7,869 nucleotides of DNA from contig MIBD01000196.1 of the NCBI GenBank assembly GCA_001829395.1, forward strand, positions 1 to 7,869, written 5' to 3'. Positions 1 to 5,462 of this stretch are shown piece after piece. Positions within the stretch are counted from its first letter, which is position 1; the number at the start of each line of letters is the position of its first letter. Made by a program: the position numbers and the translations under genes. Below the pieces are notes generated by a model, which searched no databases, was not told the origin of the DNA, and worked only from the letters and a program-made list of their open reading frames with translations. Source of the stretch: Spirochaetes bacterium GWF1_49_6 (GTDB taxonomy: Bacteria; Spirochaetota; Brevinematia; Brevinematales; GWF1-51-8).

Positions 1-201
1 AACCCCGAGTTATTATACCATGTTTTTTATAAAAATGAAACCTGATTTTTTAATTATGTTTTCTTTACGTAATAGTCTGACAGGATATTAAGTTCTCGCT
101 GTTTCCGGTACGTTTGCAGTGTAAACACCTCCCGTTGTCTAAAATTTCACAAAAGCCGGATATTATGTTATCATAATGGGTGTTCATTTTGACTGAATAC
201 A

Positions 202-242
202 CCCGAAGAATTCGGGGCGGTAATTATTTAACTGAGAGGAGG
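202..242 (+). promoter_or_regulatory. Leader hairpin and strong ribosome binding site of the citrate synthase gene
   Basis: GAGAGGAGG at 234-242 is a near-perfect Shine-Dalgarno sequence six bases before the ATG at 249, and it decides the start. Upstream, CCCGAA (202-207) and TTCGGG (211-216) form a 6-bp hairpin with a GAA loop; any role is unknown. I found no well-spaced -35/-10 pair in the AT-rich bases 1-200, so the promoter is not placed. No gene is visible in 1-233. Confidence 0.6.
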
Positions 243-248
243 TATCCT

Positions 249-1403
249 ATGAAGGATCAGGAAATCGCCGACAAAAAGGGCTACGTGAGAGGTCTGGAAG
301 GAGTCGCCGCGGGGGAAACTACCATCAGCTATGTCGATGGAGTGAACGGGATTCTGGTATACAGCGGTTATAATATTCACGAGCTTGCCGGACGTACATC
401 GTTCGAAGAAGTCGCGTATCTCCTCTGGCACGATCATGAGGATTTGCCCAACGAACGGGATTTGGAACGTTTTTCGCATGAACTGATCAAGAACATGCAT
501 ATCCCGTATGAAGTAGTCCAGTTAATTAAGTCGATGCCGGACTATTCGCATCCGATGGCGGTACTGCGCACAGCGGTTTCCGCGCTGGGGTGTCTCGACC
601 CGAGCGCCGAGGAACTCAGCGGGCGCGCGTTCGATAAGAAGGCAATCACGCTGATCGCGCGGGTGATGTCCATAGTCGCGGGAATGCACCGGATTAAGCG
701 CGGCGAGCCGATGCTCGAACCGGATATCGACAGGACTTTCGCGGAAAACTTCCTCTATATGTTCCGGGGCACATGGCCCGACGAGGAAGAGTCGAAGGCA
801 TTCGATACCCTGCTTGTCCTGCATGCCGACCACGGTTTCAACGCGTCGACGTTCTCCGCGCGCGTGACAATGTCCACGTTGTCGGATATCTACTCCGGGC
901 TGACTTCCGCGATAGGTACATTGAAGGGCCCGCTGCATGGCGGCGCGAACCAGAAGGTGATGGAGATGCTGTCCGATATCGGTAATGTGGACGATGTGGA
1001 AGAGTATATCGACAGTTTGTTGAACGAGAAAAAGAAGATAATGGGATTCGGTCACAGAATATATAAGACGGAAGACCCGCGCGCCATACATCTCAAGATA
1101 TGGGCGGAGAAACTCGCAGCGAAACGCGGTCAGGAGAAACTTTTCCAGATCGCCACGCGTATCGAGAAACTGGTGATGGAAAAGAAGGGGATTCATCCCA
1201 ATGTGGACTTTTACTCGGCGGTCGTGCAGTACGCGCTCGATATCCCGAAGGAGTACTATACCACCATATTCGCCGCGTCCCGCACTCCCGGATGGATCGC
1301 GCATATCCGCGAGCAGCTCACCGATAACCGGCTGATTCGTCCTACTTCGCGTTATGAGGGAAAGCTCGATAAGAAGTGGGTATCGATCGGCGAACGAAAA
1401 TAA
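249..1403 (+). CDS. gltA: Citrate synthase (citrate/2-methylcitrate synthase family)
   Basis: This 384-residue cytoplasmic enzyme should condense acetyl-CoA with oxaloacetate to give citrate, the entry step of the TCA cycle. The whole family fold is visible. The N-terminal RGLEGVAAGET segment is typical of the short bacterial (CitZ-like) form. LHADHGFN (H192, H195) precedes GPLHGGAN, which holds catalytic H230. GFGHRIY holds H269, D320 in NVDFYSA is the expected catalytic Asp, and R345 in SRTPGW is the expected substrate-binding Arg. Length fits the roughly 370-390 residue dimeric type. The ATG at 249 is chosen over an upstream in-frame GTG at 180 because of the strong ribosome binding site. 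2-Methylcitrate synthases share these residues and cannot be excluded by eye, but no prpB or prpD gene is nearby. It appears monocistronic; a hairpin repeat follows 21 bases after the stop. Confidence 0.95.
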   Translation: MKDQEIADKKGYVRGLEGVAAGETTISYVDGVNGILVYSGYNIHELAGRTSFEEVAYLLWHDHEDLPNERDLERFSHELIKNMHIPYEVVQLIKSMPDYSHPMAVLRTAVSALGCLDPSAEELSGRAFDKKAITLIARVMSIVAGMHRIKRGEPMLEPDIDRTFAENFLYMFRGTWPDEEESKAFDTLLVLHADHGFNASTFSARVTMSTLSDIYSGLTSAIGTLKGPLHGGANQKVMEMLSDIGNVDDVEEYIDSLLNEKKKIMGFGHRIYKTEDPRAIHLKIWAEKLAAKRGQEKLFQIATRIEKLVMEKKGIHPNVDFYSAVVQYALDIPKEYYTTIFAASRTPGWIAHIREQLTDNRLIRPTSRYEGKLDKKWVSIGERK

Positions 1404-1424
1404 CCTGATCTGCCGTCTCCGAGA

Positions 1425-1535
1425 GGGGCGTCCCGCTCCCTGACATCCCTGTCATCGCGGGACTTCCCCGTCCATGGGGGCGCCCCGCTCCCTGACATCC
1501 CTGTCATCGCGGGACTTCCCCGTCCATGGGGGCGT
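1425..1535. repeat. 52-bp tandem repeat, two copies, each hairpin-forming
   Basis: Bases 1432-1483 and 1484-1535 are two copies of a 52-base unit that match except at the last base (C versus T). GGGGCG at 1425-1430 before the first copy repeats the unit's end, so a third copy may be partly lost. Each unit can fold. In copy 1, TCCCGC (1431-1436) pairs with GCGGGA (1457-1462) and TGACA (1441-1445) with TGTCA (1450-1454) around a TCCC loop. A second small hairpin is CCCC-GTCCAT-GGGG at 1466-1479. The copy junction holds the 10-bp palindrome GGGGCGCCCC (1477-1486). There is no T-run, so it is not a classical intrinsic terminator. It resembles a REP-type intergenic repeat. Confidence 0.85.
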
Positions 1536-1569
1536 GTTGACGAAGTAAAGAAATACGGGCAGTAAGCAT

Positions 1570-1598
1570 TTGCGAACTGCCTGTTTTTGTTTTATGAT
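1570..1598 (+). promoter_or_regulatory. Possible sigma-70 promoter for the Cys-rich small protein
   Basis: TTGCGA (1570-1575) and TATGAT (1593-1598) are separated by 17 bases. The predicted start near 1605 would fall inside the ribosome binding site region, leaving a very short leader, so this is uncertain. Confidence 0.35.
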
Positions 1599-1614
1599 CA
1601 TGGGAGAGAGAATT

Positions 1615-1830
1615 ATGCTGAAACTGAAGGGCGCAAACTGCGATATCGACCTCACAAGCGGAGGTAATATCGATTGGAAACAGGAGCAATGCCCGTGGAA
1701 TAAGGAAGAGAAGACGGATAGCCATCAATGCGCGGTTAAGAATACCTCTATCTGCGAATATTTTTGCGGATTGGAATATCTGGATACCGTACTCTGCTGT
1801 TACCCCGGTGCAAATCCCAATAGGGTATAA
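1615..1830 (+). CDS. Small cysteine-rich protein of unknown function
   Basis: This encodes 71 residues with seven cysteines (C9, C26, C39, C47, C51, C61, C62) plus H37. Order of motifs: QCPW at 25-28, SHQCAVKN at 36-43, SICEYFCG at 45-52, and LCCYP at 60-64. The paired C-x3-C and CC spacing with one His suggests metal binding (zinc or Fe-S) or disulfides, but no named domain is recognised. There is no signal peptide or membrane segment, so it is probably cytoplasmic and metal binding is the likelier option. The ATG at 1615 is chosen because GGAGAG lies at 1603-1608; in-frame starts upstream lack a ribosome binding site. It stands alone between the tandem repeat and the lyase promoter. The composition is too ordered (CPW, CAVKN, YFCG, LCCYP) to be a chance open frame, and I have a general impression of such conserved small proteins in other bacteria, which I cannot verify here. 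Confidence 0.72.
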   Translation: MLKLKGANCDIDLTSGGNIDWKQEQCPWNKEEKTDSHQCAVKNTSICEYFCGLEYLDTVLCCYPGANPNRV

Positions 1831-1883
1831 ATCATCATCAGACCTATGATCATTCCTTCCCTTCACGGGACATCCTATTATTT

Positions 1884-1912
1884 TTGATATTTATTTCCCT
1901 GTAACTTATGAT
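1884..1912 (+). promoter_or_regulatory. Sigma-70-like promoter of the lyase operon
   Basis: TTGATA (1884-1889) and TATGAT (1907-1912) each match the consensus at five of six positions and are spaced by exactly 17 bases. The expected transcription start near 1918-1920 leaves a leader of about 12 bases before the ATG at 1931, supporting that start. GGGGTG at 1921-1926 is the only ribosome-binding-like sequence. Confidence 0.65.
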
Positions 1913-1930
1913 ATATCTGTGGGGTGTCGG

Positions 1931-2695
1931 ATGAAAATAAATTTCCCGCTTCTACTATTCCTCATCGGCGTTTCCTCCTGCGGGCTTGTCCCGATCTACA
2001 ACCCAGGCGTCTTTCAGCCGTTCGTCTCCGGGTTCGAGGACGGCACCACCGGCGTATGGAATCTCGAACAGGGACTCCCCGGACTTATCGAGGTACAGTC
2101 GAACTTAGTCCGTACCGGGAATTACGCGGTCAAGTTCACCATCCTCCCGAATGTGACATGGCATACCGGCAACCGTACCGAGATGGCCTACTTCAACATG
2201 GACCCCTACGTCGAGGAGGTGTATTACGGGTGGAGCTGTATGCTCGCGCCGGGATATACCGATAACGGGAAATGGCAGATTATCGGGCAATGGCACGACC
2301 AGCCGGATCCGTTCAGTAACGATTCATGGTCGAGTTTCCCGCGCAATTCCCCGCCCATTTCCATCAATTACATCTCCAATAAAGTCTACCTCAACATCCT
2401 CTACTCGGGCATCCAGTCGAGGATCATGTGGGAGAACGGCGCCACCGTCTCGTACGGGGTTTGGTTCGATGTGGTAGTACATGTCAAATGGTCGATGTAC
2501 GGCGACGGGTTTGTCGAGGGGTGGGTCAACGGGACGAACCTTTACCCCGAACGGATATACTCGAAAACTGTCGTCAACCGGGTGGGCAATTACCTGAAAA
2601 TCGGGCTGTACCGTGACGAGGACGCTATCGGGACGAATATCGTGTATTACGACGAAGTAAAGATAGGGAAAACCTACGCGGAGGCCGCGCCGTGA
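1931..2695 (+). CDS. Lipoprotein polysaccharide lyase, heparin lyase I/glucuronan lyase-like
   Basis: A 254-residue exported lipoprotein. The signal is MK, a hydrophobic run, then lipobox VSSC with the lipidated Cys at 17. The body reads like the Polysacc_lyase family (PF14099; the jelly-roll fold shared by PL13 heparin lyase I and PL20 glucuronan lyases): FEDG at 35-38, RTE at 82-84, IIGQWHDQPD around Q120-W121-H122, HVKWS at 184-188, WVNG at 198-201, IGLYR ending at R228, and YYDEV at 239-243. Such enzymes cut uronic-acid polysaccharides by beta-elimination using Gln, His and Tyr residues; Q120, H122 and Y227 are candidates, assigned by eye only. The substrate cannot be read from sequence. 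It is first in an operon, and its TGA overlaps the GTG of the next gene. Start 1931 is preferred over GTG 1919 because the lipobox and promoter fit it. A non-catalytic glycan-binding role remains possible. Confidence 0.78.
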   Translation: MKINFPLLLFLIGVSSCGLVPIYNPGVFQPFVSGFEDGTTGVWNLEQGLPGLIEVQSNLVRTGNYAVKFTILPNVTWHTGNRTEMAYFNMDPYVEEVYYGWSCMLAPGYTDNGKWQIIGQWHDQPDPFSNDSWSSFPRNSPPISINYISNKVYLNILYSGIQSRIMWENGATVSYGVWFDVVVHVKWSMYGDGFVEGWVNGTNLYPERIYSKTVVNRVGNYLKIGLYRDEDAIGTNIVYYDEVKIGKTYAEAAP

Positions 2696-3267
2696 AAAAA
2701 CTCCTGATAGCGGGATTTCTGTTATGCGTATCCTCCGCTTACGCCGCGGCCAATACCCATGAGATAACCGTCCTCCTCGGCCGGTGGAATACCCTCTACT
2801 GGACAGGCTCGTCGCAAATCATCTACAGGACTCCCGACCTGTTCGGGCTTCCCCTGCGTATCGGCGCGGGTATCGCCGGGTACGGTTCGCTCTATATCAT
2901 CTCCGACGGGAATTACGAGATATGGGCGCATGGCGAATACGGGCTGTATTCCGGCAGCGTATTCCATATCTACGCGGGCGCGGGCGGGGTGTTTTACCAG
3001 TCCTTCCCCCTGAAAATGACGTCGTTCCAGCCGGTCATCCTCGCGGGGATCGCGGCGCGGTTAGGGTTCTTCAATCCCGAGGCCGTGGTGCGTTTCCGGT
3101 TCTATTCCGACGGGTGGATGGTGTCGCTGATACAAGACTACCGTTTCAGCCTCGGCGATACCCTATTCTTTACCATACACCCGAACTTTCATCTCGCTGG
3201 GTATTACAATTTCCGTAACACTGAGCTTCGCGCGGAGTTTTACGCGGGGTTCGGCTTAAAAATATGA
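2692..3267 (+). CDS. Small outer-membrane beta-barrel-like protein, function unknown
   Basis: A 191-residue protein. It begins with a typical Sec signal peptide (MKK, a hydrophobic stretch, AYA-A cleavage after about residue 18). The mature part is rich in alternating aromatic/hydrophobic and small residues with many Gly and Tyr, and lacks long hydrophobic helices. The last residues, AEFYAGFGLKI, look like a terminal amphipathic strand, though they end in Ile rather than the common Phe or Trp. This suggests a short eight-strand-type barrel, but no family is recognised. The GTG start at 2692 overlaps the lyase stop in GTGA, implying translational coupling, so the two are probably made together. 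It might let oligosaccharides through or act beside the lyase at the surface; that is inference from position only. Confidence 0.72.
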   Translation: MKKLLIAGFLLCVSSAYAAANTHEITVLLGRWNTLYWTGSSQIIYRTPDLFGLPLRIGAGIAGYGSLYIISDGNYEIWAHGEYGLYSGSVFHIYAGAGGVFYQSFPLKMTSFQPVILAGIAARLGFFNPEAVVRFRFYSDGWMVSLIQDYRFSLGDTLFFTIHPNFHLAGYYNFRNTELRAEFYAGFGLKI

Positions 3268-3277
3268 GGTGCCAACT

Positions 3278-4063
3278 ATGGAAACTCTGAGAAAATGGGG
3301 CGCCAGCCCCTTCCAGATCGCGGTATTGCACGGCGGCCCCGGCGCGAAGGGCGATATGGCCCCGGTAGCGCGCGAGCTTTCTAAGGAGCACGGCGTACTC
3401 GAACCGATGCAGAACGCCGATACGATCGACGGACTTGTCATCGAACTGGCCGACGTGCTCGACTCTCACGCGTCGAAACCCGTCGTACTGATCGGGCACT
3501 CGTGGGGAGCATGGCTCGCATGGATATTCGCGGCACGCCACCCCCACTCGGTAAAAAAACTGATCCTCGTCGGAAGCGGGCCGTTCGAACGGAGGTATGT
3601 GCCGATGATCGAGGAAACCCGTGTCAGCAGATTGACCGGCGAGGAACGCGAGGATTTCCTCGCGGTAATCAAACGATCCTATAAATCCTCACCCGCGGAA
3701 AAAGCCCGCATTTACGAGAAGTTCGACGATATCCTGATAAAGACCGATAACTTCGACCCGATCAAGGAAGAATCGAAAGAGGCGGGGTTCGATTTCGCGC
3801 AGTACGACGATATCTGGCCGGAGGCGGCGGAGCTCCGTCTGAGCGGCGCGCTTCTCGATATCGGGCGCGGCATCCATTGTCCGGTGACCGCTATCCACGG
3901 CGATTACGACCCGCATCCCGCCGACGGGGTCAAGATACCGTTATCGCGCATCCTCCAAAAATTCAAACTGATTCTGCTGAAGGACTGCGGGCATTCCCCG
4001 TGGAGGGAACGCGCCGCGCGTGAAGAGTTTTATACGGTGCTTAGAAGCGAGATCGCGGGATAA
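3278..4063 (+). CDS. Alpha/beta hydrolase (prolyl iminopeptidase-like fold)
   Basis: A 261-residue cytoplasmic hydrolase with no signal peptide. HGGPG at 18-22 forms the oxyanion region as in proline iminopeptidase-type enzymes. GHSWG carries nucleophile S75 and is followed by the strand LILVGSGPF. GDYDPHP supplies the acid, most likely D211, and CGHSPWRE supplies H239, so the triad is complete. The region around residues 105-180 is the variable cap that sets the substrate. The length fits the compact members of the superfamily. GAGGTG at 3266-3271 lies six bases before the ATG at 3278 and overlaps the preceding stop; the gap to the previous gene is ten bases, so it is the third gene of the operon. 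An in-frame GTG at 3269 is less likely. The substrate (ester, peptide or lactone) cannot be told from the sequence. No terminator with a T-run follows. Confidence 0.88.
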   Translation: METLRKWGASPFQIAVLHGGPGAKGDMAPVARELSKEHGVLEPMQNADTIDGLVIELADVLDSHASKPVVLIGHSWGAWLAWIFAARHPHSVKKLILVGSGPFERRYVPMIEETRVSRLTGEEREDFLAVIKRSYKSSPAEKARIYEKFDDILIKTDNFDPIKEESKEAGFDFAQYDDIWPEAAELRLSGALLDIGRGIHCPVTAIHGDYDPHPADGVKIPLSRILQKFKLILLKDCGHSPWRERAAREEFYTVLRSEIAG

Positions 4064-4088
4064 CACCATATGTAATACATCTCTGTAC

Positions 4089-4133
4089 TAGTCATTGAGT
4101 ATGGCGGTCTCTTACCGTTTGGCGAAGTGACTA
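4089..4133. repeat. Possible decayed palindromic repeat fragment
   Basis: TAGTCA (4089-4094) and TGACTA (4128-4133) are inverted, and GTCATTG near 4091 plus GCGAAGTGAC at 4123 resemble the ends of the GTCATTGCGA-type element seen whole at 6622-6716. The match is short and could be chance. Confidence 0.3.
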
Positions 4134-4174
4134 ATCTCTACTGAGAGGCTTCCAAATGAATTATAGATTTTTAC

Positions 4175-4202
4175 TTGAAATTTCGCTTGATAGGTGTATA
4201 AT
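4175..4202 (+). promoter_or_regulatory. Sigma-70-like promoter of the lipocalin-like lipoprotein gene
   Basis: TTGAAA (4175-4180) and a perfect TATAAT (4197-4202) are separated by 16 bases. The transcript would start near 4209, about 20 bases before the ATG at 4232, with AGGGGG at 4221-4226 as the ribosome binding site. Confidence 0.7.
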
Positions 4203-4231
4203 TTATATCTATGATACAGAAGGGGGCTAAC

Positions 4232-4624
4232 ATGAAAAAGTTTTTTCCGGTTTGTATTATCAGCTTCGCTATTTTAGTTACAGTTTCCGCATGTATACTC
4301 AATTTTGAGCCGAAAACGATTACCGAGACAGAAGCCTTTATCGGAAAATGGTTCTTATCCGAACAGACTCCTCCCGGGACAAAATATACGAAAGATACCA
4401 CAGTATCTATCTATGAATTCAATTCCAATAAAACCTATACGTCGTTCAGCCGGACTAACGGAGGGGATTTTTTAACCAATACCGGCACCTACGCGGTTGA
4501 CGAAACCAACAACCTGATGATGATGTATTCCAGTATCACCAGTACCAATAATTATAATTTCGTCGATAGCGGACTATGGCAAAAAATCTCCAATATGTAT
4601 ATACTCGATTATAATCCTTGGTAG
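4232..4624 (+). CDS. Lipocalin-like lipoprotein, probably shortened by a frameshift
   Basis: A 130-residue lipoprotein: MKKFF, a hydrophobic run and lipobox VSAC with Cys at 21. The mature part has IGKWFLSE, IYEFNSNKTY and GTYAVDETNNLMM, the pattern of repeated beta strands with a G-x-W start seen in small lipocalin-like bacterial lipoproteins; the ligand is unknown. AGGGGG at 4221-4226 fixes the ATG at 4232, not the ATG at 4211. Base use is more A+T-rich than the preceding operon, which may mean separate origin. The stop TAG (4622-4624) is followed by coding-like sequence in another frame (see the next entry), so the native protein may have been longer. It has its own promoter and shares a terminator with the opposite ankyrin gene. 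Confidence 0.72.
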   Translation: MKKFFPVCIISFAILVTVSACILNFEPKTITETEAFIGKWFLSEQTPPGTKYTKDTTVSIYEFNSNKTYTSFSRTNGGDFLTNTGTYAVDETNNLMMMYSSITSTNNYNFVDSGLWQKISNMYILDYNPW

Positions 4625-4691
4625 TTTTTTGGGGTACGAAGCATTCTTTTTCGAGATGTACAAACCGTCCATCGACAAGGACTCACCTGAT
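4620..4691 (+). pseudogene. Out-of-frame coding-like tail after the lipoprotein stop
   Basis: Read from 4620, the sequence after the lipoprotein stop gives GSFLGYEAFFFEMYKPS followed by IDKDSP. The codons are mostly C- or G-ending (TAC, TTC, GAG, CCG, TCC, ATC, GAC, AAG), as in real genes here, and there is no stop until 4746. Removing one base such as T4619 would join it to the lipoprotein, giving ...DYNP-GSFLGYEA. This suggests a recent one-base insertion truncated the gene, or a sequencing error. The native stop is unknown and the terminator begins at 4692. It may also be chance. Confidence 0.4.
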
Positions 4692-4721
4692 AAAAAAAAG
4701 CCGGGCGAACCCGGCTTTTTT
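4692..4721. terminator. Bidirectional intrinsic terminator between convergent genes
   Basis: GCCGGG (4700-4705) and CCCGGC (4710-4715) form a perfect stem around CGAA, flanked by eight A on the left (4692-4699) and six T on the right (4716-4721). It therefore has a T-run on both strands and can end transcription from the lipoprotein gene (+) and from the ankyrin gene (-), whose stop lies two bases away. Confidence 0.93.
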
Positions 4722-4723
4722 AT

Positions 4724-4918
4724 TCATTGCGCTCCGTGCGCCGCGTGATGGAGTAATGTCCATCCGATGCTATCCGCGCCGTCAACAGGGTTTCCCGCGT
4801 CCAGATACGCCTTGACATCATTCACCGACCCAGATTCCGCAAGCCGCCGGATCGACGGCCCCGCCCACAGCAGAGATACCCCGAAAACCACACCGAAAAA
4901 CACGAATAATTTATTCAT
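4724..4918 (-). CDS. Short secreted ankyrin-repeat protein, probably truncated
   Basis: A 64-residue protein on the minus strand. Residues 1-19 look like a Sec signal peptide (MNK, hydrophobic core, LWA cleavage site). The rest holds one ankyrin repeat, RLAESGSVNDVKAYLDAGNP, then VDGADSIGWTLLHHAAHGAQ, which is the start of a second repeat (W-T-x-L-H-x-A-A-x-G) that stops after its first helix. Ankyrin domains normally need several repeats to be stable, so this is probably the stub of a longer periplasmic protein; no more ankyrin sequence is seen downstream before the terminator. TAGGGGG (complement of 4924-4930) is the ribosome binding site before the ATG at 4918, and a promoter candidate lies just upstream, so it may still be expressed. 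Function is unknown; ankyrin repeats bind proteins. Confidence 0.72.
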   Translation of the reverse strand: MNKLFVFFGVVFGVSLLWAGPSIRRLAESGSVNDVKAYLDAGNPVDGADSIGWTLLHHAAHGAQ

Positions 4919-4944
4919 AAATACCCCCTATAAAAAACATACTT

Positions 4945-4973
4945 ATTTTACTCTTGCCTACCGGGATATGCAA
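4945..4973 (-). promoter_or_regulatory. Promoter candidate of the ankyrin-repeat gene
   Basis: On the minus strand TTGCAT (4973-4968) and TAAAAT (4950-4945) are spaced by 17 bases, placing the start about 15-20 bases upstream of the ATG at 4918 and leaving the G-rich ribosome binding site inside the leader. Confidence 0.55.
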
Positions 4974-5070
4974 CACTATTGCAGGATTTTTATAACTAAA
5001 ATATTAATAATCGGATTGTAGGATACTCCTTTTTATTGCTAGGTGTTGCCGAAACAATTATGACAGATAG

Positions 5071-5100
5071 ACTGCTTCGACGCTAACGTCTCGCAGTGAC
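5071..5100. repeat. Half copy of the GTCATTGCGA-type palindromic element
   Basis: The sequence folds as ACTGC (5071-5075) with GCAGT (5093-5097) and an inner GACG-CTAA-CGTC (5079-5090). The order TGCTTCG ... CGCAGTGAC matches the right half of the element at 6622-6716 (TGCTTCG ... GCAGTGACGG), so it is probably a remnant of the same family. Confidence 0.5.
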
Positions 5101-5110
5101 AAATACAAAA

Positions 5111-5160
5111 AATCGGTCTAGCCCCCCGCGCAGGGTGCTTCGCACACTAACCCCGATACC
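5111..5160. repeat. Palindromic repeat unit, copy 1
   Basis: The ends are imperfect inverted repeats: AATCGG-TCTAG on the left, and CTAACCCCGATACC on the right, whose complement reads GGTATCGGGGTTAG. Inside, GTGC-TTC-GCAC (5135-5145) forms a small hairpin. The left half recurs at 5379-5405 and the right half at 5225-5256. Confidence 0.6.
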
Positions 5161-5186
5161 AGTCTTAGTATCATTATACAGATATT

Positions 5187-5228
5187 GCCCGTGATGAGGG
5201 CGGCACTCATTTCCACTCCATCACGGGC
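5187..5228. repeat. Inverted repeat with a perfect 10-bp stem
   Basis: GCCCGTGATG (5187-5196) and CATCACGGGC (5219-5228) are perfect inverted copies around a 22-base loop, which itself contains the inverted pair TGAG/CTCA. Confidence 0.75.
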
Positions 5229-5256
5229 TGCTGCGCAGACTAATTCCGATATCCCG
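5225..5256. repeat. Palindromic repeat unit, right half, copy 2
   Basis: GGGCTGCTGCGCAGACTAA followed by TTCCGATATCC aligns with GGGTGCTTCGCACACTAA followed by CCCCGATACC at 5133-5160. The small stem is kept although the bases differ: CTGC-TGC-GCAG (5228-5238) here, GTGC-TTC-GCAC in copy 1. This suggests selection for structure or independent decay of a palindrome. Confidence 0.6.
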
Positions 5257-5355
5257 GCTCCAGCCACGCCGCAGGCTATCTATAGATACTATTACAAGTT
5301 GCCGTAATAGGGCTAGCATCCACGCCATAGTTTTTTTAATGAACACGGGCTATAT

Positions 5356-5411
5356 CCCGGTATCGTATACTTGTATGATATCGGGTCTAGCCCCCGCGCA
5401 GCGGGTACTTG
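5356..5411. repeat. Hairpin followed by the left half of the palindromic repeat, copy 3
   Basis: CCCGGTATCGTA (5356-5367) pairs with TATGATATCGGG (5374-5385) over 12 positions including two G-T pairs, with a 6-base loop. It runs into ATCGGGTCTAGCCCCCGCGC (5380-5399), nearly the same as 5112-5130 in copy 1. CCCGC-GCA-GCGGG (5393-5405) is a further hairpin. It ends at the -35 box of carA. Confidence 0.6.
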
Positions 5412-5437
5412 CCCTTTTTAGGATTTTGACTTATAAT
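5409..5437 (+). promoter_or_regulatory. carA promoter
   Basis: A perfect TATAAT (5432-5437) lies 17 bases after TTGCCC (5409-5414). Transcription from about 5444 would give a leader of about 19 bases that includes GGAGG (5454-5458), leaving no room for an attenuator. Confidence 0.65.
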
Positions 5438-5462
5438 TAGCTGTTTACAGAACGGAGGCAAT

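Larger units (their letters stand above)
4974..5408. other. Gene-free intergenic stretch made of palindromic repeats
   Basis: No convincing gene is present between the ankyrin promoter and the carA promoter; short open frames here lack ribosome binding sites and familiar protein sequence. Besides the repeats listed separately, there is a 12-bp perfect palindrome TATCTATAGATA (5277-5288) and a hairpin CTATTAC/GTAATAG (5289-5295 with 5304-5310). I see no tRNA, riboswitch or recognisable non-coding RNA. Confidence 0.6.

Noticed and set aside
180..248. Longer citrate synthase start at an in-frame GTG
   Set aside because: The strong GAGAGGAGG site fits the ATG at 249, and the extra N-terminal residues do not look like the family.
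522..1304. 260-codon open frame on the minus strand inside citrate synthase
   Set aside because: It is antisense to a clearly conserved enzyme; the protein is rich in Arg and His, as expected from a shadow frame of a GC-rich gene.
1504..1866. Minus-strand open frames across the tandem repeat and the Cys-rich gene
   Set aside because: They come from the repeat and the antisense strand and show no recognisable protein sequence or ribosome binding site.
3170..3547. Minus-strand 125-codon open frame across the barrel/hydrolase junction
   Set aside because: It is antisense to the end of one well-supported gene and the conserved start of another.
4618..4815. 65-codon open frame crossing the terminator
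   Set aside because: It runs through the shared hairpin and antisense to the ankyrin gene, has no ribosome binding site, and its sequence is Arg/Pro-rich shadow-like.
5071..5411. CRISPR array
   Set aside because: The repeats are degenerate, irregularly spaced and palindromic, without uniform spacers or cas genes.
5393..5420. Attenuator for carA: CCCGC/GCGGG hairpin competing with GGGT/GCCC followed by five T
   Set aside because: The best promoter (TTGCCC-17-TATAAT) begins inside this region, so its transcript would not include the structure; the second stem is only four pairs.
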